Below are positions 42,527 to 50,515 of a stretch of 64,000 nt of DNA, one piece after another (position 1 is the stretch's first letter; the number at the start of each line of letters is the position of its first letter). Under the pieces are notes generated by a model. That model ran no database searches, was not told where the DNA came from, and worked only from the letters and a program-made list of their open reading frames with translations. The position numbers and the translations under genes are program-made. Where the stretch lies: contig JAHCAW010000012.1 of NCBI GenBank assembly GCA_019634695.1, positions 24,979-88,978 of the forward strand, written 5' to 3'. Origin of the DNA: Candidatus Sumerlaeia bacterium. GTDB lineage: Bacteria > Sumerlaeota > Sumerlaeia > SLMS01 > JAHLLQ01.

Positions 42527-44113
42527 TTACTCGTACATCGTCCAGTTGCCTTGCGCGGAGGCGGGGGTGGGGACGAGTTGGTGGACGTGCACCTCGCCGT
42601 TGCCGTGGAAGGGGGCGCCGATGACGAGTTCGTCGATGCCGTCGCCGTCGGTGTCGCCCGAGACGAGGGCGAAGCCGTAGCGACCCTGCGGCGGGCCGAT
42701 GACGCGGTGGTCGTGTTCGCCCAGCGCCGAGCGCACGAGCGCGTTGGCCGGCCAGGTGGCGCGCGAGTCGAGCACCTCGATGAAGCCGTTGGTGGACTCC
42801 GAACCGTAATTGGCGAATACGGCGGAGGCGGCGAGCGAGGTGTGGCCGTCGCCGTTGAAGTCGCCGGCTGTCATCGCCCAGGCCAGATTGCTGAATGCGG
42901 AGGGACCGGTCCACTCGATGTTGGGAGCGGTGGTGGCCATGTTGATCGTGCGGGGCAGGGTGCCGAGTGCGGCGCCACCGAAGAAGACGGCGACGGAACC
43001 GAAGTCGTCGTTGAGGGCGGGGATGGAGCCGCCGCCGGTGGCGCCGAGGCACAGGTCCAGGATGCCGTCGCGATTCATGTCGGCGAGGGCAACGCTGGAT
43101 CCGAGCCCGTCGCCGTCGCGGCGACCGAGGATCTTCAGGTCGGGCGTGATGTTGCGCAGGTCGTAGGACGCGCTCCACGTGGCTTGTCCGCGCAGGACGT
43201 AGACGATGCCTTCGGAGGAGAGGAAGAAGGTCTGCTCGCCGGCGGTGTCGCAGGCGATGATCAGGTCGGCGATGCCGTCGCCGGTGATGTCGCCGACGGC
43301 GACGCGGGTGCCGGTTTCGTAGTACTGGCGCGAGCCGTCGATGCGCACGTTGGCGCTGGCGAGGTCGTGGTTCTGGCCACCGGCGAGCGTCGTGCGGCCG
43401 AAGAAGACGTAGACCTGACCGGCGGTGCCGCGCGACTGGGGCGAGGCGAGGTGCGCGCCGACGACCAGGTCGTCGATGCCGTCGCCATTGAGGTCGCCCA
43501 TGGCGAGGCCGTAGGCATCCATTCCACCGAAGGCGCTCTGGCTGCCGAGGTCGCCGGCGGTGACGGCGCCGTAGAAGGTGACGACGGAGACGCCAGCGGG
43601 AGGCGCGGACAGGTTGAGATCGACGGGGCCATCGAAGAAGTTTGGCCCGCCGAGGACGACGTAGACTTGTCCGGCGTGCGTGCGGCCGAGCGGGCTCATG
43701 ATCGGCGCGGTGAGCGCGAGGTCGTCGTAGCCGTCGCCGTTGAGGTCGCCGACGGCAAGCGCGGTCGGCAGGTTGATCGTCTGGTCGGGGCCGAAGAGGC
43801 GCTTCGAGGCGGGCGTGGAGGCGAGGTCAACCATCTGGGGCGTGGGCCCGGCGAGGGGCTGGCCGCGCACGATATAGGCATTGGCGAAATTGGGTGAGTT
43901 GGACTGACCGACCACGATGTCGGCGCGGCCGTCGCCGTCGAAGTCGCCGGTGATGAGCGGGCGCGCAAAGTCGGAGCTGGCCGCGGGCGACTGGATCGCG
44001 ATGCGCGTCTCGTTGCTGAAGTGCTCGATCGGCGCGGCGAGCGACATGCCGGCCAGCAGAATCATGATGCCGGTCGCCAAGCGACGCCGTTCGCATCCGG
44101 TGTTATGGTTCAT
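42527..44113 (-). CDS. secreted FG-GAP (integrin alpha-like) repeat protein
   Basis: A 528-residue secreted beta-propeller. The signal peptide is near 13-27 (ATGIMILLAGMSLAA). About seven FG-GAP repeats follow, each with calcium-binding DxDxDG loops: ITGDFDGDGRADIVVGQ, AVGDLNGDGYDDLALT, AMGDLNGDGIDDLVVGA, AVGDITGDGIADLIIAC, ALADMNRDGILDLCLGA, MTAGDFNGDGHTSLAA and SGDTDGDGIDELVIGAP. The repeats fill the whole chain, so no catalytic domain is attached. Likely an extracellular or outer-surface adhesion or ligand-binding protein. Followed by the small membrane protein after 16 bp. Confidence 0.88.
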   Translation of the reverse strand: MNHNTGCERRRLATGIMILLAGMSLAAPIEHFSNETRIAIQSPAASSDFARPLITGDFDGDGRADIVVGQSNSPNFANAYIVRGQPLAGPTPQMVDLASTPASKRLFGPDQTINLPTALAVGDLNGDGYDDLALTAPIMSPLGRTHAGQVYVVLGGPNFFDGPVDLNLSAPPAGVSVVTFYGAVTAGDLGSQSAFGGMDAYGLAMGDLNGDGIDDLVVGAHLASPQSRGTAGQVYVFFGRTTLAGGQNHDLASANVRIDGSRQYYETGTRVAVGDITGDGIADLIIACDTAGEQTFFLSSEGIVYVLRGQATWSASYDLRNITPDLKILGRRDGDGLGSSVALADMNRDGILDLCLGATGGGSIPALNDDFGSVAVFFGGAALGTLPRTINMATTAPNIEWTGPSAFSNLAWAMTAGDFNGDGHTSLAASAVFANYGSESTNGFIEVLDSRATWPANALVRSALGEHDHRVIGPPQGRYGFALVSGDTDGDGIDELVIGAPFHGNGEVHVHQLVPTPASAQGNWTMYE

Positions 44114-44199
44114 GGCGAATCCCCTCTCTCACGTTGTGGCCCATGGCCGGCGAAAGGGTTTCACGGGGTGGGGGGTCGGGCAAGGGCGAACGCGGCGGT

Positions 44200-45981
44200 T
44201 CACATGCGCTCGGGGATTTCGATGCCAAGCAGACCGAGCAGCAGTTCGAGTTCGCGCAGGACGAGCGTGACGAGGCCGAGCCACGAGGCCTGGCGCGCGG
44301 CGTCCTTTTCGTCCATGATGTGGCAGGCGTTGTAGAAGCGGCTGAGGGCCTGGCCGAGATCGAAGGCGAAGGCGCACAGGTGGTGGGGCATGCGTTGGTC
44401 GGCGGCGGCGCGCAGGGCCTCGGGCAGTTGCGCCAGGGCCAGGACGAGGGCGCGCTCCTCGTCGCACGCGGGCGGCAGGATGGTGCCGGGGGCGAGCTGG
44501 CGCTCGGCGGCCTTGCGCAGGATGGACTGGATGCGCACGGCGGCGTAGAGCAGATAGGATCCGGTGCGGCCCTCGAAGCGCGTGAAGCGTTCGATGTCGA
44601 AGACGTAGTCGGCCGTGCGCACGTTCATCAGGTCGGCGTAGCGCAGGGCGGCCATGCCGACCTTGTGGGCGATGGCGGCGCGTTCGGCCCCGGGATAGTC
44701 CTGCGCGACATTGGCCTCGAGCATGCGTTTGTGGGCCTCGTCGGTCATCATGGCGATGAGGTCCTTCAGGCGCATGACGCCGCCCTCGCGCGTCTTGAAG
44801 GGGCGGCCGTCGGCGCCGTTCATCGTGCCGAAGGGCAGGTGCTCCATGACGGCATTGCCGGCTAGGCCGGATTTGCGCGCGGCGCGGAACACCTGCTCGA
44901 AGTGCAGACTCTGGCGCTTGTCGACGACGTAGAGGATCAGGTCGGCGTGCAGGTCGCGCACGCGCTGGCGGATCGTGGCCAGGTCGGTGGTGGCATAGTT
45001 GGCGCCGCCGTCGGACTTCAGCAGCATGACCGGGGGCATGGGCTTCTTGTCGTCGGGTTGCTCGACGGGGATGATCAGGGCGCCGGCGTCCTCGATGGCG
45101 ACGCCGGCGGCGCGCAGCTCGGCGATCATGGCCGGGATGTCGGGCTCGTAGTCGCTCTCGCCGTACCAGAGGTCGAAGTCGACGCCGAGGCGATGGAAGT
45201 CGGCCTTGAGTTCGGCGATGGAGAGATCGCGGAAGTGCTGCCAGAGGGCCCGGTATCCGGGGCGGCCCTGCTGGAGTTCGACGGTGGCCTGCGTGGCGGC
45301 GCGGCGTTCGTCCTCGTCCGCCTTGCAGCGCGCCGCCACGGCCGGATACATCGCCTGCAAGTCCTCCATCGTCACCGGCGGTTCGGCCGGATAGGGGCCG
45401 GCGAGCGCCGGATCGAAGTATGGCAGGTTCGGCTGGAGCCGGCTCAACTCATAAATCAGCATTCCCATCTGGGTCCCCCAGTCGCCCAAATGGATGTCGC
45501 CCTTCACGTCGTGGCCGAGAAAGCGGAACAGGCGCACGAGCGAGTCGCCGATGATGGACGAGCGCAGGTGGCCGACGTGCATGGGCTTGGCGACGTTGGG
45601 GCCGCCGTAGTCGATGACGACGGTCTGCGGGACGGCGGCGCGGGCGATGCCCAGGCGCGGGTCGGCGGCCAGCGCGTTGGCGCGCGCGGCCAGCGCCGCG
45701 TCCGTCACGCGCACGTTGATGAACCCGGGCCCGGCAAGCGTCAGCTCGGCGAACAGGGCTTCGTCGCGCGCGGCGACCACAACGGCCTCGGCAATCTCGC
45801 GCGGGTTCCTCTTCAGTGCCTTGGAGGCCGACATGGCGCCGTTGCATTGGAACTGGCCCAGCTCGGGGCGCTGGGAGACGGCCACCTGACCGAGGGCGGG
45901 ATCGGCGCCCAAGCCGGCGAAGGCGGCGGCGAAGCGGGCAGTGAGTTCCTCGAGGAGCGAAATGGGAGCAGGCTGCGACAC
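44200..45981 (-). CDS. argS: arginyl-tRNA synthetase
   Basis: A 593-residue class I synthetase. The N-terminal Add1 domain lies at ~1-115, and the HIGH motif appears as KPMHVGHLRSSIIGDSLVRLFRFLGHDV. The KMSKS position is replaced (GRPFKTREGGVMRLKDLI), as in many ArgRS. The C-terminal DALR anticodon-binding domain shows YLLYAAVRIQSILR and LSRFYNACHIMDE. It charges tRNA-Arg. The start is GTG 45981, preceded by GGGGGA. Monocistronic by spacing; the upstream 250 bp have no gene. Confidence 0.96.
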   Translation of the reverse strand: MSQPAPISLLEELTARFAAAFAGLGADPALGQVAVSQRPELGQFQCNGAMSASKALKRNPREIAEAVVVAARDEALFAELTLAGPGFINVRVTDAALAARANALAADPRLGIARAAVPQTVVIDYGGPNVAKPMHVGHLRSSIIGDSLVRLFRFLGHDVKGDIHLGDWGTQMGMLIYELSRLQPNLPYFDPALAGPYPAEPPVTMEDLQAMYPAVAARCKADEDERRAATQATVELQQGRPGYRALWQHFRDLSIAELKADFHRLGVDFDLWYGESDYEPDIPAMIAELRAAGVAIEDAGALIIPVEQPDDKKPMPPVMLLKSDGGANYATTDLATIRQRVRDLHADLILYVVDKRQSLHFEQVFRAARKSGLAGNAVMEHLPFGTMNGADGRPFKTREGGVMRLKDLIAMMTDEAHKRMLEANVAQDYPGAERAAIAHKVGMAALRYADLMNVRTADYVFDIERFTRFEGRTGSYLLYAAVRIQSILRKAAERQLAPGTILPPACDEERALVLALAQLPEALRAAADQRMPHHLCAFAFDLGQALSRFYNACHIMDEKDAARQASWLGLVTLVLRELELLLGLLGIEIPERM

Positions 45982-46079
45982 GGCGAATCCCCCGGCGGTG
46001 TGGCCCGGCGCCAGACGCGGGCGGCGCCCACGTCAGCCCCTACCCGCCGCGGGCGTCAACCGGGGAGGCGAAGACAGCG

Positions 46080-46110
46080 GATGAAGGCAGAAGTCAGAGT
46101 GGAGAAGTGG
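46080..46110. repeat. degenerate heptameric repeat (GAAGGCA family)
   Basis: Seven-base units GAAGGCA, GAAGTCA, GAGTGGA, GAAGTGG lie between argS and the pseudopilin gene. The start GATGAAGGC matches the reverse complement of the tract at 55287-55320. Confidence 0.45.
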
Positions 46111-46232
46111 CGCAGATCACCAAGACAGCGTCCGGAGAGCGCACGCGCACTGATCCATCATTTCCCGCGCAGCGACGACCGGACTAACCCCATCGCCGCT
46201 GCCGCCACTGGCAGTCTCGGGCGCTCCTCACC

Positions 46233-46922
46233 TCAGAAGCTCATCTGCACGCCCGGGACGTCGAGCCGCACGATGTCGCCGCTGCTGATGGTGCCGTTGG
46301 TCGCGTCGTAGATTTGGTCGATGCGCCGGGTCAGGCCCAGGGAGTTGGCACCAACCAAGGCGTCCGGGCCGGCGGAGATCCACTCGGCCGCCAGATACAG
46401 GCCGTCCGGGCCGTAGCTCAGGAGCACGAAGCCGGCGTTGGGCGTGTTGGGGTTGGCGTTGCCGACCAGGTCGCCCCAGTTGCCGCTCGCGCCGCCCGTG
46501 GGCACGATGCTCGGACCGTAGCCCAAGTTGTAGTAGGGCAGCTCGCCGGCGGGCGGGGCCGGCCAGCCGGCCGGGATCGCGCTCGCGGAGTTGCTGACCA
46601 CAAAGGGATCCTTGAAGTTGACGCTCGACAGGAAGGCAATGGGCGTCGTGAGCATGAACAGACTGCTGACGCCCCAATCGCGCAGTTGCCGCGCGGCCGG
46701 AATGCCCATCGTGTTGCTGTAGGCCTTGTCGTAGGGATAGCGGTTGAAGTCGACATAGTAGGACTTCAGGCCGGTATCCATCGTGCGCAAATCGGACCGA
46801 ACGCGCGAGACCTTCGAGCGGGTCTGGGCCTCGAGGAAGTTGGGTACGGCGATGGCCGCCAGAATGGCGATGATGGCAACGACGATGAGCAGCTCGATCA
46901 GGGTGAAGGCGCGCTTGGTCAT
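46233..46922 (-). CDS. type II secretion/type IV pilin-like pseudopilin 1
   Basis: A 229-residue prepilin. The leader MTKRA is followed by FTLIELLIVVAIIAILAAIA, the class III signal with mature Phe1 and Glu5; the residue before the cleavage site is Ala rather than Gly. Next comes SKVSRVRSDLRTMDTGLKSYYVDFNRYP, the usual pseudopilin helix, then a ~150-residue C-terminal domain with GPDGLYLAAE and ATNGTISSGDIVR. AAAGGA lies 8 bases before the ATG. A second pseudopilin (48372-48968) has the same ending pattern (PTNGTVSHGQI). A LacI-type regulator gene and operator-like sites lie upstream. Probably a surface or secretion fibre subunit; no assembly genes are adjacent. Confidence 0.87.
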   Translation of the reverse strand: MTKRAFTLIELLIVVAIIAILAAIAVPNFLEAQTRSKVSRVRSDLRTMDTGLKSYYVDFNRYPYDKAYSNTMGIPAARQLRDWGVSSLFMLTTPIAFLSSVNFKDPFVVSNSASAIPAGWPAPPAGELPYYNLGYGPSIVPTGGASGNWGDLVGNANPNTPNAGFVLLSYGPDGLYLAAEWISAGPDALVGANSLGLTRRIDQIYDATNGTISSGDIVRLDVPGVQMSF

Positions 46923-47060
46923 GCTCGGCATCCTTTCGCGATGGTGTCCCGGGCTGCAAACGGCTACGACGATATATTGGACGGGCGATGGGCGAATTGC
47001 GTCGGGGCTGGAAAATGTCCGCTGAGCCCTTGGAATCCCCCAATTGGACGGCCGATCGTG

Positions 47061-47076
47061 TGACAACGCTTGCAGG
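47061..47076. promoter_or_regulatory. LacI-type operator-like site A
   Basis: On the minus strand CCTGCAAGCGTTGTCA, about 140 bp upstream of pseudopilin 1. It shares CCTGYAAGCG with sites at 49089, 49265 and 49385. Confidence 0.5.
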
Positions 47077-47135
47077 AACAGCCCGAGACTGTGGGAGAAC
47101 CGGGCCGCTAGGCAAGCGGAACCGGCATGTGTCTC

Positions 47136-47149
47136 GCAAACGATTGCAG
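47136..47149. promoter_or_regulatory. LacI-type operator-like site B
   Basis: GCAAACGATTGCAG: symmetrical GCAA/TTGC around ACGA, the centre expected of LacI-family operators. It lies between the LacI-type gene stop and pseudopilin 1. Confidence 0.45.
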
Positions 47150-47168
47150 TCGGCAGATCGGCGACCCG

Positions 47169-48179
47169 TCAGCGGTGCGGCGCGGCGGTCGAGTTCCGGA
47201 AGATCACTTCCTGCGCCACCCGGTGGCGCACGGCCGGGCCGTCGGGGTCCTCCATCCGGGCGAACAGCACCTCGAGGGTCCGGGCCGTCACCTCCTCGAT
47301 CCGCTCCGCCGTCGTCGTCAGCGGCGGCGTCAGATAGCGCGACCAAATACTGTCGTCGAAGGCGACCTGGGAGAGATCCGCGGGCAGGCGGAGCCCCAGA
47401 CGCAGGAGCATCGGGTGGGCCATCAGGGCGCAGACGTCGTTGATGTAGACGACGGCGGTGGGACGGTCGGGCCGCCGCAGGAGGGTTTCGAGCTGCTCGA
47501 CCCAACCCGGCTGATCCGGCACGATGTTCTCGGTCCGCAGGGTCAGCCCCGCGGCGCTCAGGGCGCGCTCGACGCCGGCCTGGCGCTCGGCGATGCAGCG
47601 GTTCGACGGGTCGGAGCCGACGAAGGCGATGTCGCGATGGCCGAGCTCGATCAGGTGGCGGGTGAGCGTCGCGGCGCACTCGTCCTGTTCGCTCGTGACG
47701 GCATCGAGCCCGTGGTCGTCGAGGCGTCCGACGATGACGACGGGGAACTTCTGGACGCGCAGATGCAGGAAGTGCTCGGCCTTGCCGGCGGCACGCCAGT
47801 CGTGGACGGGGAAGACGATCAGCCCCTCGGCGCGATGCTCGCGCATCGTGGCGATGTTCTGGCGTTCCTTCTCGGCGTCCAGTTCCGAGTCGGCGATCAG
47901 GACGCGATAGCCCTTGTCGTGCACCGCGCGATGGATGCGGCGGAAGAAGTCCACGTAGGCCGGGTTGTCGAGTGCGGCCGCCACGAGGCCGATGACGTGA
48001 CTCTTGTTGAGCGCCAGATTCTGAGCGATGCGGTTGGGGGTGTAGCCGACCTCCTGGGCCAGGCGCATGATGGCCTCGCGCTTGGCGGCGCCGACGCCGC
48101 GTTTGCCGCTCAGCACGCGCGAGATGGTGGCCGTTGATGTTCCGGCCATGCGGGCAAGATCGTGAATGGTGACTGCCAC
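47169..48179 (-). CDS. LacI-family transcriptional regulator
   Basis: A 336-residue repressor-type regulator. The N-terminal helix-turn-helix is VTIHDLARMAGTSTATISRVLSGKRGV with the hinge NRIAQNLALNKSHVIGL, followed by a periplasmic-binding-protein-like effector domain (VVIVGRLDDHGLDAVTSEQ, DIAFVGSDPSNRC, LSQVAFDDSIWSRYLTPPLTT). The GTG at 48179 is chosen because AAGGA lies 9 bases upstream; the longer frame adds non-family residues. It sits between two pseudopilin genes on the same strand. CCTGYAAGCG sites lie before those genes and before the divergent secreted-protein gene, suggesting a small local regulon. The effector sugar is unknown. Confidence 0.9.
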   Translation of the reverse strand: MAVTIHDLARMAGTSTATISRVLSGKRGVGAAKREAIMRLAQEVGYTPNRIAQNLALNKSHVIGLVAAALDNPAYVDFFRRIHRAVHDKGYRVLIADSELDAEKERQNIATMREHRAEGLIVFPVHDWRAAGKAEHFLHLRVQKFPVVIVGRLDDHGLDAVTSEQDECAATLTRHLIELGHRDIAFVGSDPSNRCIAERQAGVERALSAAGLTLRTENIVPDQPGWVEQLETLLRRPDRPTAVVYINDVCALMAHPMLLRLGLRLPADLSQVAFDDSIWSRYLTPPLTTTAERIEEVTARTLEVLFARMEDPDGPAVRHRVAQEVIFRNSTAAPHR

Positions 48180-48371
48180 GGCGAGATGTCCTTGGGGTTT
48201 CACAGCCGCCACGACCCATGGGGGAGGTCGGGGGGCCTTGGGTGCCTCATGGTGTATTTTGGAAGGCCCGAAAGCGGGGTGCGAGGGAAAAGAGCGTCCG
48301 GAGGAAAGACTCGGGGCGCGCCCTGTAAACAGACGCGCCCCGAGACGGTGAGTAGTTTGGAACGATTCGGA

Positions 48372-48968
48372 TCACCCGGGACCCCAGGTCACGATCTGCC
48401 CGTGGCTGACCGTGCCGTTGGTCGGATCGTAGGGGATGGCGGTGATGAAAGTAGTGGCGCCTTCCACGGTTCCGGCCGGCCCTTGGGACAACATCGTCCA
48501 CTCGGGCGACAGGCCACGCGGCCAAAGCACCCATGTCGGCTGGTTCTCGAAGGTTGCACCGAGGTTCCAGATGCCGATCGGGGCATGGTACTGCTTCAAC
48601 AGGTAGATGTAGCTGGGCTTGTCGCAGGGCTCTGGCAGGGAGGCCAGCTGGGAGTTGAAGACATCATCGGGCAGTCCGGTGATGTAGGCTACTGGTGTGG
48701 TGATCAGGGTCAGGCGGTTCTTGATCGGTCCTTCGGGATAACCCGCCTGCAGGATATTATTGCACGAGCGGCCCGTGGGATACTTGTTCGCGTCCACGCG
48801 ATAGGCCTCCAAGGCCACCTTGACCGACCGCATGTCGGCCATGGTGCGCGAGACCTTGGAGCGGACCTGAGCCTCGAGGAAGTTGGGCACGGCGATCGCG
48901 GCCAGGATGGCAATGATCGCGACGACGATCAGGAGTTCGATCAGTGTAAAGCCTTTGCGGGTTCTCAT
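48372..48968 (-). CDS. type II secretion/type IV pilin-like pseudopilin 2
   Basis: A 198-residue prepilin. MRTRKG then FTLIELLIVVAIIAILAAIA gives canonical Gly/Phe cleavage with Glu5, followed by SKVSRTMADMRSVKVALEAYRVDANKYPTG. The C-terminal domain has NNILQAGYPEGP, LPEPCDKPSYIYLLKQYH and the ending YDPTNGTVSHGQIVTWGPG, which parallels pseudopilin 1. The first 26 mature residues are almost identical between the two, while the C-terminal domains have diverged. Three operator-like sites lie upstream, the nearest at 49089-49105. A TTGACC-C-GGTCAA palindrome (49130-49142) could supply its -35. Confidence 0.88.
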   Translation of the reverse strand: MRTRKGFTLIELLIVVAIIAILAAIAVPNFLEAQVRSKVSRTMADMRSVKVALEAYRVDANKYPTGRSCNNILQAGYPEGPIKNRLTLITTPVAYITGLPDDVFNSQLASLPEPCDKPSYIYLLKQYHAPIGIWNLGATFENQPTWVLWPRGLSPEWTMLSQGPAGTVEGATTFITAIPYDPTNGTVSHGQIVTWGPG

Positions 48969-49088
48969 GACGGGCTGCCTCCCATGGTGGTGCGCGGGTT
49001 GTGCTGCTGCCTGCTTGCGGATCTTGGGGCCGAAATCGCTTACGCCACCAGAGAGAGCCTCGGCTGGCGTTATCGCAGTCCGCCTTTC

Positions 49089-49105
49089 GGAACACGCTTA
49101 CAGGG
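49089..49105. promoter_or_regulatory. LacI-type operator-like site C
   Basis: Minus-strand CCCTGTAAGCGTGTTCC, about 120 bp upstream of pseudopilin 2. Confidence 0.5.
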
Positions 49106-49264
49106 AATGGCCAACCCTGCATCAACCGATTGACCCGGTCAAACCCTTTCTGGCGCGACGGCACGAAATCCCGCTGAACGCCCAGAATGATCAGGATTTC
49201 AGGCGAAGCGGCCGCTGGAGGGGAAGAGCGTACGGTTCCCTGAACCGCCCCCCCGACATGCCAT

Positions 49265-49282
49265 CCTGCAAGCGACTTCATC
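49265..49282. promoter_or_regulatory. LacI-type operator-like site D
   Basis: Plus-strand CCTGCAAGCGACTTCATC. It aligns along its full length with the site at 49385-49402, 120 bp away. Confidence 0.5.
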
Positions 49283-49372
49283 GTCTGTCCGGCGGTTCTC
49301 TATTCAGCCTCGAGCCATCCGAAATCCGGCGAGCAGCAAGCGTTTTTTCCCTGCAAGGACGCCGCTTTGTGC

Positions 49373-49402
49373 TTGACCGCCCGACCTGTAAGCGCTTCAT
49401 TC
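49373..49402 (+). promoter_or_regulatory. promoter with embedded LacI-type operator (site E)
   Basis: A TTGACC -35 (49373-49378) is followed by 17 bp and a weak TTCATT -10. CCTGTAAGCGCTTCATTC (49385-49402) with the palindromic core AAGCGCTT covers the spacer and the -10. That placement would give repression. The gene starts at 49445 after an AGGAG ribosome binding site. Confidence 0.55.
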
Positions 49403-49444
49403 GGCCCCGTGATAGCGTTTACTTCCCCTCAGAGGAGAAGAACC

Positions 49445-50290
49445 ATGAAGAAAGTTCTGTTGGGTCTTGGGGTGCTCGCGCTGGCCTCGTCCGTGCTCGC
49501 CGCACCCGCCATCGTGGTGGTCACCCAAGGAGTTGCTCCCAGCGACGATGCGGCACTCGCGTTCGCAGCAATGCCGAAGCAAGCGCCTCCTGCCGCGTTC
49601 GAGGCGTTCCCGCCGCCGTCCAGCACCGATCTCATCAACGGCAACGCGGGCTTCCAGATTGATGCCCGCACCAACCACGGCGGCGGTGCGTTCGACTTGG
49701 CTGCACTGACCAACGGTGCGGCCGCGGTCGCCTATCCGGGGCAGTTGCCGGCCGACTTCCCGGGCGTCAACACGCCGGCGATCTCGATCGGCTACGCTCT
49801 CGGTGGCCCGACTGACATCGGCTCGGTCGTCGTCTATGCCTACAACTGGAACGGCGGCACGCCGGACGTCCGCGGTCTCGCTCCGTTCGCCGTCTACACG
49901 ACCACCGACGCCACCCCCAGCGCCGGCGGCACTTGGACGCAGGTCCTCGGCTACACCGACCCGTCGGGAATCCCGCCCGCCAACGTGCAGTTCTACACGG
50001 GCAACACGGTTCCGGGTGACTGGGCGCCCTACGCCCCGGCTGGCCATGCCGGCGCCATCGCCGTCGCCGACGACACGGGCGGCCTGCTGGCCACCGCTGT
50101 CACCGGCGTGCGCGTCGACATCTACTGCTCCGGCTTCGGCAATACGTTCCGCAACGCCGAGAACACCGGTGGCGATGTGCAAGCCGTGACCTCGCCCTTC
50201 CTGGCCGAGATCGACGTCCTGAATCTGGCCGCCACGCAGGCCTTCTTCACCCCCGGCGCCAGCGTCCAGAACTGGAACCTGTATCACTGA
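49445..50290 (+). CDS. secreted protein of unknown function under putative LacI-type control
   Basis: A 281-residue secreted protein: signal peptide MKKVLLGLGVLALASSVLAA. The mature part is Ala/Gly/Pro-rich and beta-predicted: NGNAGFQIDARTNHGGGAFDLAALTNG, ISIGYALGGPTDIGSVVVYAYNWNGG, AGGTWTQVLGYTDPSG, and a near-C-terminal VRVDIYCSGFGNTFRNAENTGGDVQAV followed by EIDVL. The layout (IGYALGG, VVVYAYNW, VRVDI) looks like a galactose-binding-like jelly roll used for carbohydrate or surface binding, but the match is only by pattern. No lipobox or PEP-CTERM sorting tail is present. AGGAG precedes the ATG by 8 bases. It is followed by a strong terminator. Confidence 0.65.
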   Translation: MKKVLLGLGVLALASSVLAAPAIVVVTQGVAPSDDAALAFAAMPKQAPPAAFEAFPPPSSTDLINGNAGFQIDARTNHGGGAFDLAALTNGAAAVAYPGQLPADFPGVNTPAISIGYALGGPTDIGSVVVYAYNWNGGTPDVRGLAPFAVYTTTDATPSAGGTWTQVLGYTDPSGIPPANVQFYTGNTVPGDWAPYAPAGHAGAIAVADDTGGLLATAVTGVRVDIYCSGFGNTFRNAENTGGDVQAVTSPFLAEIDVLNLAATQAFFTPGASVQNWNLYH

Positions 50291-50320
50291 GCCGTCGCTC
50301 AGTCCGCGTCGTGCAATCCC

Positions 50321-50352
50321 GTCCCCCGCCCTCCCGGCGGGGGACGTTTCTT
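50321..50352 (+). terminator. rho-independent terminator of the secreted-protein gene
   Basis: A 10-bp perfect stem GTCCCCCGCC/GGCGGGGGAC (50321-50330 with 50336-50345), 5-base loop, then GTTTCTT. Confidence 0.8.
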
Positions 50353-50361
50353 GAAAGGCCT

Positions 50362-50510
50362 GATGGACAAGATGGACGCGATGGACCGGATGGAGCAAGT
50401 CGTGGCGGCGGACGCGATGGACTGAATGCGCGACAGGGGATGGGCGTCCTGATCCTTCCGGACGTCGATCAGCTCAAGACCGCCCGTCCATGAGGTCCAT
50501 CAAGTCCATC
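50362..50510. repeat. second inverted array of 9-bp GATGGACNN repeats
   Basis: The left arm (50362-50397) has four GATGGA(C/G)NN units every 9 bp, with one further isolated unit near 50414. The right arm (50485-50510) has three GTCCAT units every 9 bp. It lies directly after a terminator and before the convergent DUF2079 gene stop. Same design as 17505-17640. Confidence 0.8.
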
Positions 50511-50515
50511 GCCCT

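Larger units (their letters stand above)
48969..49444. other. 476-bp divergent regulatory region
   Basis: Between pseudopilin 2 (minus) and the secreted protein (plus). It contains three CCTGYAAGCG sites, further AAGCG/AGCGTTT half-sites (about 49336-49346 and 49411-49424), a perfect TTGACC-C-GGTCAA palindrome (49130-49142) and a TTGACC -35 at 49373-49378. No gene is supported. Confidence 0.6.
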
